A DNA stretch of 64,000 nt, taken from NCBI GenBank assembly GCA_023974075.1, contig CM043785.1, positions 27,372,025-27,436,024 on the forward strand, given 5' to 3'. The notes under the pieces are model-generated. The model did no database searches, was not told where the DNA came from, and saw only the letters and a list, made by a program, of their open reading frames with translations. This document shows positions 21,137 to 31,283 of the stretch, one piece after another (within the stretch, counting starts at the first letter, position 1; every line of letters starts with the position of its first letter). The DNA is from Chaenocephalus aceratus. Taxonomy: Eukaryota > Chordata > Actinopteri > Perciformes > Channichthyidae. Both the position numbers and the translations under genes were made by a program.

Positions 21137-22108
21137 ATGGAAAAGTTCAGCAAGATGGGAGTGAAGCAAGAAAATAGTGATGGAGAGGAAGATGGAGCAT
21201 GCGGGTGGTCGAAGGACATGAGTGGAGAGTTCAGGAGGGCACAGGAGGCGAGAGAGCGCCTGAGAGAGTCGGCGGTGAAGATGGCTAGAGACGCGGGAAT
21301 GTCGCCATCTTCAGCGCCATTTCGCGCCATTTCCAAGCGGGATGTAAACAACAATGGCGGCGCCCAGCAACCAGTAGCAGCCGCCGCGTCCGTGAAGACA
21401 CCCAAATACTCGGGTAAGGCAGACTGGGAGGCTTTCCATGCCCAATTTGAACTGCTTGTACATGCCGGGGGGTGGTCAATAGAGACTAAAGCACTACAGC
21501 TAGCTTTGTGCCTCACAGACGAGGCTCTTTCATGTCTGCTACTACTTAGCCCGGAGGACCGACTCACCTATGAAGCGTTAGCGGGGGCTTTGAAGAGGCG
21601 GTTTGGACAGTGTTTCCCACCAGAGCTGCTCCGGAACGAGTTGAGTAACCGCTGTAGAGAGTTTGGAGAGACGCTGCGTGCGCTGGCTAACGACGTAGAG
21701 AGTATGACGCGGCGGGCGTATGGGCACATGCCACCCGGAGTGCAGAGTGAGCTGGCACGTGACCAATTCGTCAGGGCTCTTCGCCCTGCGGACTTGAGGG
21801 TCGAGGTACAGCTGCAGCATCCACAGTCCTTGCAGGCGGCCTTGGAGATGGCTGTGGAGAGAGAGAAGGTGTGGAGTGGAGCTGCTAGGAGCAACGGAGG
21901 GCCGGCAGCACCGGCTGTGAGGAGCTGCAGGGAGGAGGAGAAGCCTGCATGGGTTACCGAGATGACTGAATTGATAAGGGCTGTTTCTCTGCAGCCAACA
22001 AGCAGACCAAGTACCAGGGTCTGCTGGGGGTGTGGTCAGCCAGGACATTTGGCCAGGGACTGCCCCAAGACATACCGGACCCGGGGAAACGACGGGGGGC
22101 CCGCATAA
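21137..22108 (+). CDS. gag: Retrotransposon Gag protein with zinc knuckle
   Basis: An intact frame of 323 codons starting MEKFSKMGVKQ. The middle (about residues 90-240) is the helical capsid-like region of Ty3-type Gag proteins, with KYSGKADWEAFHAQFELLV near its start. Near residues 293-306 is a CCHC zinc knuckle, C-WG-C-GQPG-H-LARD-C, which binds the element RNA. A basic, Gly-rich tail follows. The frame ends 50 nt before the start of the pol frame. Unlike pol, gag shows no break. Confidence 0.92.
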   Translation: MEKFSKMGVKQENSDGEEDGACGWSKDMSGEFRRAQEARERLRESAVKMARDAGMSPSSAPFRAISKRDVNNNGGAQQPVAAAASVKTPKYSGKADWEAFHAQFELLVHAGGWSIETKALQLALCLTDEALSCLLLLSPEDRLTYEALAGALKRRFGQCFPPELLRNELSNRCREFGETLRALANDVESMTRRAYGHMPPGVQSELARDQFVRALRPADLRVEVQLQHPQSLQAALEMAVEREKVWSGAARSNGGPAAPAVRSCREEEKPAWVTEMTELIRAVSLQPTSRPSTRVCWGCGQPGHLARDCPKTYRTRGNDGGPA

Positions 22109-22161
22109 AGGAGAATATGCGGAACCAAGCCTGAGGACTCCTCAACCAAACCACAGCTGTA

Positions 22162-25100
22162 ATGTCACCAACTCAGACATCCGAGGAAGGAGCCAGACAG
22201 CACAGCCGGGGGAGCCAGACTCTACGGCTTCCTGAAGAAGATGACAGCACATGCGGGGAGCATGTCGTCGCGGTGGGCCGTGCTGGTGGTGGGGAGTCCT
22301 GCTATGTCCCGGTCGACGTGGAAGGGGTGCCCTGCACTGCACTGGTGGACACAGGCTCTACAGTAACCCTGGTGAGAGCAGATGTGTTGCCCAGTGGGAC
22401 TATGTTTGAGCCGACAGCGGTGCGTCTACGCACAGTCACAGGAAAGCTGGCGCCTATGAAAGGAAGAGGCATGCTGACTGTGGCGGTGGGGGGAGTTGAA
22501 GTGCAGCACCCCGTGTGGATAGCGGATGTACAGGACCCGTGTATTCTGGGTTTGGACTTTTTGAAGGCGGCTGGCTGCCTCCTGGATCTTCAAGCAGGCA
22601 CAGTGAGTTTCCAGGGGGGGCCGGTGATTACTATGACCCGTATCCACGACCCTGCTGAGCCTGCAGGGAGACCCTCTCCACCCACCGTGAGTACCCTAGG
22701 AACGGAAGAAAACCCTCCCCCCTTTTCCGTATCCCCGGTGACGGCCGCTCAGGACAATTCCCCATCGGTCACCCCCGGACTGTGCCACCAGATAACAGCC
22801 CCCCCTCAGGTACCCCAGGCGGAGGTGGAAGAGGCTCAGTCTGCAGTATTGGAGGTGTGGAGGAAGAACTGTGGCGGCCTGAATCCCGAGCAGCAGGAGC
22901 AATTGGGGCAGATTCTGCTAGAGTTCCAGGGCAGTTTCGCCATGAAGGAGGAGGAGGTGGGCCGAACGCACCTGGTAGAACACGAGATCGATACCGGGGA
23001 CTCGCGTCCCATCAAGTGTCGCCCGCGGCGACTCCCCCTTGCTCGTCAGCAGGCTTGCGACGAGGCAGTGCAGAGCATGCTGCAGGCAGACATCATCGAG
23101 CCCTCCGACATCCTGTAGTCATGGTCCCGAAGAAGACAGGTGGCTGGCGGCTGTGCTCAGACTACAGACCGGTGAACGGGGTCACCAAGAAGGACTCATA
23201 CCCCCTTCCCCGCATCGATGAGTCCCTGGACCTGGTCGCAGGGTCGTCGTGGTTCTCTTCCTTGGATCTCCGCAGCGGGTATTACCAAGTTCCTCTGGCA
23301 CCAGAGGCCAGACCAAAAACGGCTTTCTGCACCGGCCGGGGACTATGGCAGTTCAAGGTCCTCAGTTTTGGGCTGTGTAATGCCCCGGCCACCTTTGTGC
23401 GGTTGATGGACAGGGTGCTGTCTGGGATTCCCCGCCAGCAGTGTTTGGTCTACCTGGACGACATCCTGGTGCATGGCAGCTCGTTTGAGGCGGCCCTGGG
23501 ATCTCTAAGAGTGGTGCTGGAGAGGATCAGAGCCGCTGGTTTGAAGCTACATCCAGACAAGTGTCATTTCCTGCAGAGAGAGGTCACTTTCCTGGGCCAC
23601 AAAGTGGGGGGTGAGGGCATCGGCACCCTACAAGAGAAAGTGCAGGCGGTCGCAGGCTGGCCAAATCCTCGCAACCAGAAACAGCTGAAGAGTTTCCTGG
23701 GCCTGGCCTCGTACTACAGAAAGTTTGTACGGGGTTTTGCTTGCACTGCTGCACCCCTGTTCCAGCTGCTGCAGAAGGACAGAGCTTTCCTGTGGTCTGA
23801 GCAATGTCAAGCAGCGTTTGACAGCCTTCGGCGTGCCTTGAGTGAAGCCCCGGTTCTCGCCCCAGCCAACCCCGGGCTGCCGTTCACCCTGGACACAGAC
23901 GCTAGCGGCGTTGGGGTGGGCGGAGTGCTCTCCCAGACTACACCAGAGGGGGAGCGGGTGGTGGCATACTTCAGCCGGGCGTTCAACAAAGCAGAGCGAC
24001 GATACTGCGTCACCCGCAGGGAACTTTTTGCAGTGGTGCTGTCCATCAGGCACTTTAAGTACTACCTATGTGGGCAGGCGTTCATGGTGAGGACGGATCA
24101 CTCTGCATTACGTGACTCATGACGTTCAAAGAGCCAGAAGGGCAGGTCGCCAGGTGGCTAGAAGAGCTCCAAGCTTTCGACTTCAGGGTGGAGCACCGGG
24201 CTGGGGTGCGGCACACCAATGCAGACGCTCTCTCCCGCCGCCCGTGTGCCGCCGGCGGATGCCACTACTGCGAGAAGAGAGAGACTCGGGAAAAGGAGCT
24301 GCTGGAGGAGGACATCGTCTGTGCGGCAGCGCGGAAAGTGGAAGAGGTTATCTGCCGGGAGCTCCAGACAGTGGACGTGGCCGAGTGGAAGCAACAGCAG
24401 GAGCTGGACGCCGTTCTACAGCCTGTACTGCAGTGGGTTGAGTCGCAGCATCGGCCACCGTGGGAGGAAGTGGCAGTGCTCTCCAAAGCAACCAAGGGGC
24501 TGTGGTCTCAGTTTGAGACTCTACGTCTGTGTCAGGGCGTACTACAGCGGGCGTGGAAGGAGCCAGCAACGGGGGAGAAGAGGTGGCAAGTGGTGGTCCC
24601 GAGGGGTCTGCAAGAGGTCGTACTCAAGGCCATGCATGGAACGGCAGGCTCTGGGCACTTTGGCGTCACTAAGACTCTCCGGCGCCTTCGTCAGGGCTGC
24701 TACTGGGGGCAGTGTCGGAGGGATGTCGAAGACTTTTGTCGCCGCTGTGATTTGTGTATGGCGCGGAAGGGCCCACCTGGTCGTTCCCATGCTCCGCTAC
24801 AACAGTTTTCCGTGGGGGCTCCGATGGAGAGAGTAGCGGTTGATGTGGTGGGGCCTCTACCTTTGTCAAACAGGGGGAACCGCTACGTTGTCATGGCCAT
24901 AGACTATTTCACAAAGTGGCCAGAGGCGTATGCTCTCCCTGACCAAGAAGCAGAGACAGTCGCAGATGCTTTGGTGGCCGGCATGTTCAGCCGTTTTGGA
25001 GTGCCGGAGACCCTGCACAGTGATCAGGGGAGAAATTTCGAGTCCCGGGTGTTCGCCTCCATGTGCTCACAGCTGGGCATGCACAAAACACGCACCTCCC

Positions 25101-25900
25101 CCTTGCGACCTCAGAGCGACGGACTAGTCGAGAGATTTCACCGCACCATGGGACAGCAGCTGGCCATCCTCACGTCTCAGCATCAGCGCGACTGGGACGA
25201 GCATCTGCCCCTCGTGCTCATGGCATGTCGTTCTGCAGTTCAGGAGTCCTCAGCCTGTTCTCCTGCCCTCCTCATGTTGGGGAGAGAGCTTCGAACCCCT
25301 GCTGTTTTGGCGTTTGGTCAGCCACCGGATTCCCTGGACACGCCTCCAGGGCCTGAGTACGCCAGGAGACTTCAGGACCGCCTTGATTCCGCTCACGCTT
25401 TTGCCCGCGATCAGCAGAAAAGTGCTGGGGTGAGACAGAAGCGGAACTACGACACCAGGACAAGAGGGCAGCATTTCAGGGCCGGGGAGTTGGTTTGGGT
25501 CTACAGCCCACAACGGAAGAAAGGGCGGTGCCCAAAACTGGACAGTCAGTGGGTTGGTCCCTGCAGAGTACTGGAGAGGGTGGGGGAAGTGGTCTACAGG
25601 GTGCAGCTGCCCCCAAAGGGGAGAAAAGTGGTGCTCCACAGAGACAGGTTGGCTCCGTACAGAGGAGTCGCTTCTCCACAGGCTGAACCCCAAGGAACAT
25701 CGGGGCCCACAGCCGTTCCCTCGACACTCCCACTCAGGTCCCCCGGCGAACAGAGTAGCAGTCCCCCATCAGGGACTGAGTGTCCCCTCATTGTTTCGCC
25801 GCCTGGGCCAGAACCGGCCACCCCTGTCCTCCTGACCCCAGTTCCCCTGCCGAGAAGGCAGGTACGACCCCCGGGTCGTTTCAGAGACTTTGTTTGGTAG
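22162..25900 (+). pseudogene. pol: Broken retrotransposon pol (protease, RT, RNase H, integrase)
   Basis: Three frames carry successive parts. 22162-23118 has the aspartic protease (ALVDTGSTVTLV) and the start of reverse transcriptase, ending at a stop. From about 23105 to 24122 another frame carries the RT core, with YLDDILVHG, and the start of RNase H (LDTDASGVGVGG). 24119-25900 carries the end of RNase H, the integrase zinc domain (H-H-C-C, ending CRRCDLCMARKG) and the integrase core with its D, D and E positions (VDVVGPLP, LHSDQGRNFES, SDGLVERFHR). A Pro-rich tail ends at FRDFVW. Frame is lost near 23,110, in the linker before the RT core, and near 24,115 within RNase H. No single protein can be made, so the copy cannot supply its own enzymes. 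Confidence 0.93.
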
Positions 25901-26060
25901 TAAAGTAGAGTGAGACCCCTCGGTTCCTGTAGAGGGCAAGAATGCGCCCTGGTCTCATTGGAAGGGATGGTAGTCCACCCAGACCTTCCTAGTCAATGTA
26001 CGGGAGTAATTATAGTGTTTGTGCTGAGTTTTTTTTGTTCCTCGTGGGCGAGGAATTTTG

Positions 26061-26074
26061 TAGTGGGGGGGTAG
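26061..26074 (+). other. Polypurine tract
   Basis: The purine-rich run TAGTGGGGGGGTAG stands directly before the 3' LTR, where plus-strand DNA synthesis of LTR retrotransposons is primed. Confidence 0.7.
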
Positions 26075-26375
26075 TGTAGCCACCCTGGTATAGGCTGTTG
26101 AGGGTGTCACTCAGGAATCCCCCGTCTCTCTGCCAATCATGGAGCTGCACGGGATGCTGACTGAGGTGCGGGCCTGTGGTTGAGTGAGCAGACGGGAGAG
26201 GGCGGGAAGTGTGACGTGTACAATGTGTTATATAGGTGCTGTGTTAGAAGTCAGTGTCAATGTGTGTGAGGTTGAGCCTCAAGCTATACCCCTCCGTAAT
26301 CATCTGTGTAGAAGTCAGTTATTAAAGCCTAGTAACTTGAAGCTTGCCTCTCGACTCCTTCCTGTGAACGTTACA
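26075..26375 (+). repeat. 3' long terminal repeat, 301 bp, uninterrupted
   Basis: Starts TGTAGCCACCCTGG and ends GAACGTTACA. It is collinear with the two parts of the 5' LTR, with a G/A difference at about 26182 and a few changes in the first eight bases. Flanked on the right by the ATAC duplication at 26376-26379. Confidence 0.95.
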
Positions 26376-27066
26376 ATACATTATGAAGTGATATACCGCG
26401 GACTGTACTTAATGTTACTATGATCCGGTTACTTATGTTGTGGCAGATATTTAAGTAAGCTTTCTTAACGCTAATGTTATAATAGTCAGATTGCTCTGAA
26501 GATGGGAGGTGATATTTTATTAATGTTCACGTTCACACAGTCGGTGATTTTTGCCGGCGGTCTTTCCTGCAACGGCAGCTTTTCTGTATTTCCTTTCTCC
26601 TGTAATATGACTTGATCGCTTTAAACTCCGCACACTGAGCTCTGAGTGGTCAGCAGGCAGTGCTTTCACTGAGTTGAGCTTTTAGCCTGCAACCTAACCT
26701 ATATAGCCTACTGCGAAGCAGGATTTTCGCTTAGCCGGCTAAATTCAGGGAAAACTCCGGCTTTCCGGTCATCCGAAGCTGGTTCTCTTTTTAGCAGGCT
26801 AGATCTCCATGGTAATATATGCTAAGCAGCTAACCTGGTCGCAGGCCCGGTTCCAAAACAAAATGACTCAGGGTGCATCTGAGATTAGAGAGGGTGCAGT
26901 GGTAAAGTGCTATTTTTATAAGTGGGGAGTGGACTTAACACCCTCTAGGGGGGTCCTCACCTCCTCTAGGGGGGTCCTCACCTCCTCTAGGGGGTCCGGG
27001 GGCATGCTCCCCCAGGAAGATTTTTTTTTAAATATTGAAGTTAAAAGCATCAATCTGGTGCACTTT

Positions 27067-28085
27067 TGCGGCTTTCACACCAGCGCTTTTCAGTTTCTAG
27101 CTCCGAGCGGGAGCTTTTCTGGTTCAGCTCCGGTTTCCCTTTTCAGCTCCCGCTCTGTTCACACCGCCCACTGGCGCCCCAGAGCTGCCCCTGCTGCGTC
27201 ATGGCGTCACCGTTTACATCGCTGATTTGCTCCCCAACGGAAGCCATTACGGCGCTCACAACAACAACAACAACAACTGCGTCGGGTCGATGATCGTGTT
27301 GCTTTTAATCACACGAAGCCAGAATAAATTGAATAACGACTTCTCCAACCTTATACTTTGCTCCAGATTCATTGTTTATTAATGTGTTTCTGCAGCATTT
27401 ACCGACCGCTGCAGTGCTGGCTGCTCTTCCACGGGAGTTTATTCTCCCGTTAGCTCCCGGTTAGCTCACACTGCAGCGGCCACTCTAAAGTATTCACTGT
27501 CCGACTCACACAAGCAGCTGATGCATATCCCCAGTTCCCCTTAGCCTAAGTGAATGTGTGTCAGTCTGAATTGACACTGTTTGGTATCACAACGCTGTTA
27601 TGAAAGTTTCTCTGGTATAAAACGGGTGATGTTAGCATAGCAACCGAAGCTAAACTGACTACTTGCATCCGATAGCTGCAATAATACAAAACAACACGTC
27701 TGCCTCTCTCCACAATGATCGATAACAGTGAACGGATGGTCAAAGTAAGGTACAAATAAACAGAATCACACGAAGCCTGGTTAGTGTTGCCTGACTTTAT
27801 AAAGTGTGTTTATAGGCACTACTGCTTGTAGGCAGGCATGACAGTTGACCCATGTTCAGGGGAGGTGGGTTTAGTTTCCTGCACGCCTCGACGTAAGAGA
27901 GACGTAAGCGACGTCGCCTCTTAGCTCCAAAGCTCTTGCCTCTGGGCCGACAATTTTGGAGCATGGAAATGAAGCGGATTCCGGAGCCAAGAGCCGGCGC
28001 CGCTGCGGTGTGAACAGGAAAACCCGGCGCTTTTCAGGCTCTAGCTCCGAGCCGGAGCTGAAAAGGCGCTGGTGTGAAAGGGGCA
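27067..28085. mobile_element. MITE nested in the hAT element, 1.02 kb
   Basis: Inverted ends carry CTTTCACACCAGCGC on the left and GCGCTGGTGTGAAAG on the right, with GCTCCGAGC(C)GGAGCT text next to each. A partial second copy of the host hAT near 30,345 reads through the site without it, which confirms insertion. The flanking duplication is probably TTT. Confidence 0.8.
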
Positions 28086-28150
28086 TTTGAGAGCAAAATG
28101 AAGAGATCTACGGATACATCTCAACACCCAGATGAAACAGAACTGTAGAT

Positions 28151-28743
28151 TTACTTTTTCTTTATGGATATTTTACAAATCACTCCCCTTTTAAACTGTA
28201 TTCTTGTTTTACTGTCATATAGTATTTCATTTTTAGTGAGTGAGTTACTCAGATGAGTACCAGGAGACAGCGGTTGGTACTCTGGTACAGTTGTGGTGAA
28301 GGCATCTGATGTAGGTCTACTTGAACCGAAATGTCTACATGCATAGCAGAAGATGGCATCTTTTTTACATGAATATTCCAATCTCTGTTTTTAAACCATG
28401 AGCTGCAAAATGAGCACCTTACCCCACTGTACAGGCGAGTTGGGTACTTTAAACTTTAATTTAAATATACCTGGGCAGGCTCTGTTTTGCCGAGGTCCTC
28501 TGGCACTTGCGGGCCGCCGAGGGGTAGCGGTGTTTGGGGCAACGAAGACGGCTGCGGCTGCTCCGCCTCCGTGGGCGAGGTGGGCAAAGCCGGCGAGTCG
28601 GGCGGGAGGAGGTTAGTGTCCAAGACAGTGGCCGCGGGTAACGTAATGTCCCCATGATCTGAACTGTTATTACCTGCAGTAGATGCAGTGTTACTGCTGG
28701 CGATAAGAGCTGGTTGTTTTAACCATTTTCTGATGTCCATCAT
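28151..28743 (-). pseudogene. hAT transposase fragment: N-terminus and TTF-type zinc finger
   Basis: On the minus strand a frame starting at about 28743 reads MMDIRKWLKQPALIAS and continues Pro/Ser-rich to ...GKTEPAQ, where GTATAT forms a plausible donor at about 28479. A second segment from about 28379 reads LEYSCKKDAIFCYACRHFG, which matches the TTF-type zinc finger at the head of ZMYM/ZNF862-like hAT transposases. The frame ends at about 28151. The catalytic RNase-H-like core and dimerisation domain are absent, so this is an internally deleted, inactive copy. Confidence 0.75.
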
Positions 28744-29747
28744 TGACTATATTCTTCTTAATATTCTTATTATTACTACAATTATTATTATTGTTATTAT
28801 ATATGTAATATTTTTTACTTTCGATTTTTTTTTTTTACTTTTAATTTTTCAAATGAGGGTGCATAAAGACTCAACTGATGCACCCCCGTAGAACCGGGCC
28901 TGCCTGGTCGGGACCAGGTTAGGTTGCAGGCTAAGAGCTCAACTCAGTGAAAGCACTGCCTGCTGACCAATCAGAGCTCAGTGTGCGGAGTTTAAAGCGA
29001 TCAAGTCATACAACAGAAAAACTGCCGTCGCAGGAAAGACGGCCGGCAAAAATCACCGACTGTGTGAACGTGAACATTAATAGAATATCACCTCCCATCT
29101 TCAGAGCAATCTGACTATTATAACATTAGCGTTAAGAAAGCTTACTTAAATATCGGCCACAACATAAGTAACCGGATCAGAGTACATTAAGTACAGTCCG
29201 CGGCATATCACTTCATAATGTATCATATATCTCCTTATCTGAGTCAGCTGAGCCGTATCTGGCCGTGCAACACACAGTGTCACATACATAGATATATATA
29301 AACACTAGATGGCTCATGGGAGATTTTCCAGCGTAGCTGACCGGCCGCCATCTTGCTACAGTTAACAGTTACTCTGATTCGCGTTATGGTAGCTGTTGTA
29401 ATACTCTTAACTCACTGAAATCTTGACTGATTTACAAACGGTTTGGTTTATTATAAACATGATTAGCATAGCTATGATACAGGATGCTTGGACATGTTGA
29501 AATTGCAGCTTTTCTTTGTGTATGTGGTTGTATTTATTAGCTGGCTAATAACAAGAGGCTGTCAGTGAGACCTAGTATTACAAAGTTGACCCAGCAACTT
29601 TACACCAGTGGGAGAGGCAGAACTGCTCTTTCTTTTCAACACAACTTAAGTTACACATGATTTCTTCCAAGTGGTTTGGCTTGTTAACAACATCTTGTAT
29701 TATGATACAGGAATTTGCTGGCTTTGTGTTTACAGAAGTACCTGACT

Positions 29748-29846
29748 ATGCCGGACTTTTGTGCAGCCTACGGATGCTCCAATCGCCGCTGTCTGCAAAC
29801 AAGAACCCGTGGGATCACCACATATGTTTATGTTTGCTCAGTCTAA
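29748..29846 (+). pseudogene. Truncated THAP-domain start
   Basis: The ATG at 29748 opens a 32-codon frame beginning MPDFCAAYGCSNRRC, the first part of a THAP (C2CH) zinc finger with its first Cys pair at residues 5 and 10. After RGIT (residue 24) the sequence departs from the expected FHxFP motif and stops at 29846. The second half of the finger (Cys and His) and any transposase are missing. A splice donor close to the break cannot be excluded. Confidence 0.7.
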
Positions 29847-30224
29847 TAAACCCATAACATGGTTGTGAAAGAATACCAAAGCTGAGGCTGGACGACAGGG
29901 GCGGACTGGGGGGAAAAAGTGGGCCGGGGATTAATTGACAGACAGGCCCACTTAATGCGCGGCATGTATCGGCCGGCCGGCGACGAAAGTATGTTACTTA
30001 ACAAAAAACCCTATGACTTTAATGTTATTTTGGACAATTATTCATATAGTAATCACATTGAGCCCTTGAGTTGCCTAGAGCAAAAATAGTTACGGCATAT
30101 ATTTAGTGATTTTAATGTTAACAGATCTTTGATGCAATAACATTTTGACCCAATTTGCCTGACTTGACACATGGAATAAAACATGGGCGACGTACGAAGC
30201 ATCCTCAATGTGGGTGAGACAATT

Positions 30225-30365
30225 TAACAGGGGGTGTGGGCAGGTGGTGGACCTCACCTCCTCTAGGGGGGTCCGGGGGCAAGCTCCCTCGGGAAGATTT
30301 TTTTTTAAATGTTGAAGTTAAATGCATCAATCTGGTCCATTTTGAGAGCAAAATTAGGGACTAAA
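30225..30365. repeat. Partial second copy of the 26842-28902 hAT element
   Basis: Contains CACCTCCTCTAGGGGGGTCC and GAAGTTAAATGCATCAATCT, matching 26960-27058, and then continues directly into TTTTGAGAGCAAAAT, the sequence found beyond the nested MITE at 28086. It therefore shows the pre-insertion state of that site. Confidence 0.8.
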
Positions 30366-30369
30366 TCTA

Positions 30370-30525
30370 TGGCAGTCAGTAGGGGCTTGGACTGTGAGCC
30401 GTAGGGTTGCCGATTCAAGTCCCCGACCAGACCTATTTGGAGTGTGGACTTCTACTTGGAGAAGTCCCAGTTCACCTCCTGCCCTGCCGTGGTGCCCTTG
30501 AGCAAGGCACCAGACAAGGCTGTAC
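30370..30525 (+). repeat. Partial tRNA-derived SINE
   Basis: Repeats the head and middle of the SINE at 362-690, including CAGTCAGTAGGGGCTTGG, a B-box-like ATTCAAGTCC and CTTGAGCAAGGCACCAGACA. The 3' part is missing. Confidence 0.75.
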
Positions 30526-31231
30526 CTTTAGTAATGAATATTACATGTTGTGAGGAAATCTTTCCACCAATAATTCCAATAAGTAATCCAAAATGTATTC
30601 ACTTCAGGTTTACGAAAGTAACTGTAATCAGATTACTCATTTTTCAAATGTAACACGAGCTTAATACAGTTACTTGATTTTTGTATTCTGATTACGTAAC
30701 GCCGTTACATGTATTCCGTTACAACCCAACCCTGGCCACACCCCACTGGGCTGGGCTGGGCCGGAACACTTACAAATGTGGGCCGGTAGGATTTAGGTAA
30801 GCAAAAAAAAGAAAAGGGAGTGGCCGGAACACTTACAAATGTGGGCCGGTAGGATTTAGGCATTTTTTTTTTTTTAGAAACTTTTTTTTTTTTTGGCCCT
30901 CCGGCCCACACACAGCACCGGCCCACCGGGGAAACTCCCGGTATTCCCAATGGCCAGTCCGCCCCTGCTGGACGATGATTGATTGTTGGTGTGCCATGTG
31001 TCACCGTGTGTCTTATTGGTTTTGTGTTATACTGTATTTTATTGTGTGCAGCTGGTCCTTATCTCCAAGACACATTTAAAACAAATAACCTTGAAGTCCC
31101 ATCTCTCCCCACCTGCTCCTGCTTCCTACATCCCCTCCACACCACACCAAGTTGTTCTTCTTAATAATAATAATACATTTATTTTGGGGGGCCGCCTTTC
31201 ATAACACCCAAGGACACATAGGATAGTTTAT

Positions 31232-31283
31232 GTTTAAATTGTTCCCTATATTGCATAGGGGCAATATAGGGAACAATTTAAAC
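31232..31283. other. Perfect 23-bp hairpin with 6-nt loop
   Basis: Arms at 31232-31254 and 31261-31283 are exact reverse complements (left arm starts GTTTAAATTGTTCCC, right arm ends GGGAACAATTTAAAC). The loop is ATAGGG. It lies in the right part of the P-like element. No small-RNA gene can be named from this alone. Confidence 0.8.

Larger units (their letters stand above)
19419..26375 (+). mobile_element. Ty3-type LTR retrotransposon, recent and inactivated
   Basis: A full-length element: 5' LTR, primer-binding region, gag, pol, polypurine tract, 3' LTR. LTRs start TGT and end ACA, and the element is flanked by ATAC at 19415-19418 and 26376-26379. The order protease, reverse transcriptase, RNase H, integrase is that of Ty3/metaviridae retrotransposons. 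No envelope-like frame is present. Apart from the first few bases and one G/A difference, I see the two LTRs as identical, so the insertion is young. It is disabled by two frame breaks in pol and by a hAT transposon within the 5' LTR. It lies inside a copy of module A. Confidence 0.95.
26842..28902 (-). mobile_element. hAT transposon remnant with transposase N-terminus, 2.06 kb
   Basis: The termini CAGGCCCGGTTC and GAACCGGGCCTG are flanked by an exact 8-bp duplication CCTGGTCG at 26834-26841 and 28903-28910. The insertion fell on the palindrome between modules B and A'. The transcribed strand is minus, with two transposase-like exons near the right end. The left part has a duplicated CCTCCTCTAGGGGGGTCC phrase (about 26945-27000) that recurs at about 30250. 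A separate 1.0 kb MITE sits inside. Confidence 0.9.
29896..30967. mobile_element. hAT-type non-autonomous transposon, 1,072 bp, nested in the P-like element
   Basis: The termini CAGGGGCGGACTGG and CCAGTCCGCCCCTG are flanked by an exact 8-bp duplication CTGGACGA at 29888-29895 and 30968-30975. It contains a piece of the hAT seen at 26842 (about 30225-30365), a partial SINE (about 30370-30520), and a direct repeat of ACTTACAAATGTGGGCCGG (about 30769 and 30829). Confidence 0.92.

Noticed and set aside
21109..22154. Minus-strand frames opposite gag
   Set aside because: Shadow frames of a GC-rich coding sequence; the plus strand has the zinc knuckle and capsid-like region.
19419..26375. Endogenous retrovirus with envelope
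   Set aside because: No envelope-like frame lies between integrase and the 3' LTR, and the gene order and zinc knuckle fit a Ty3-type retrotransposon.
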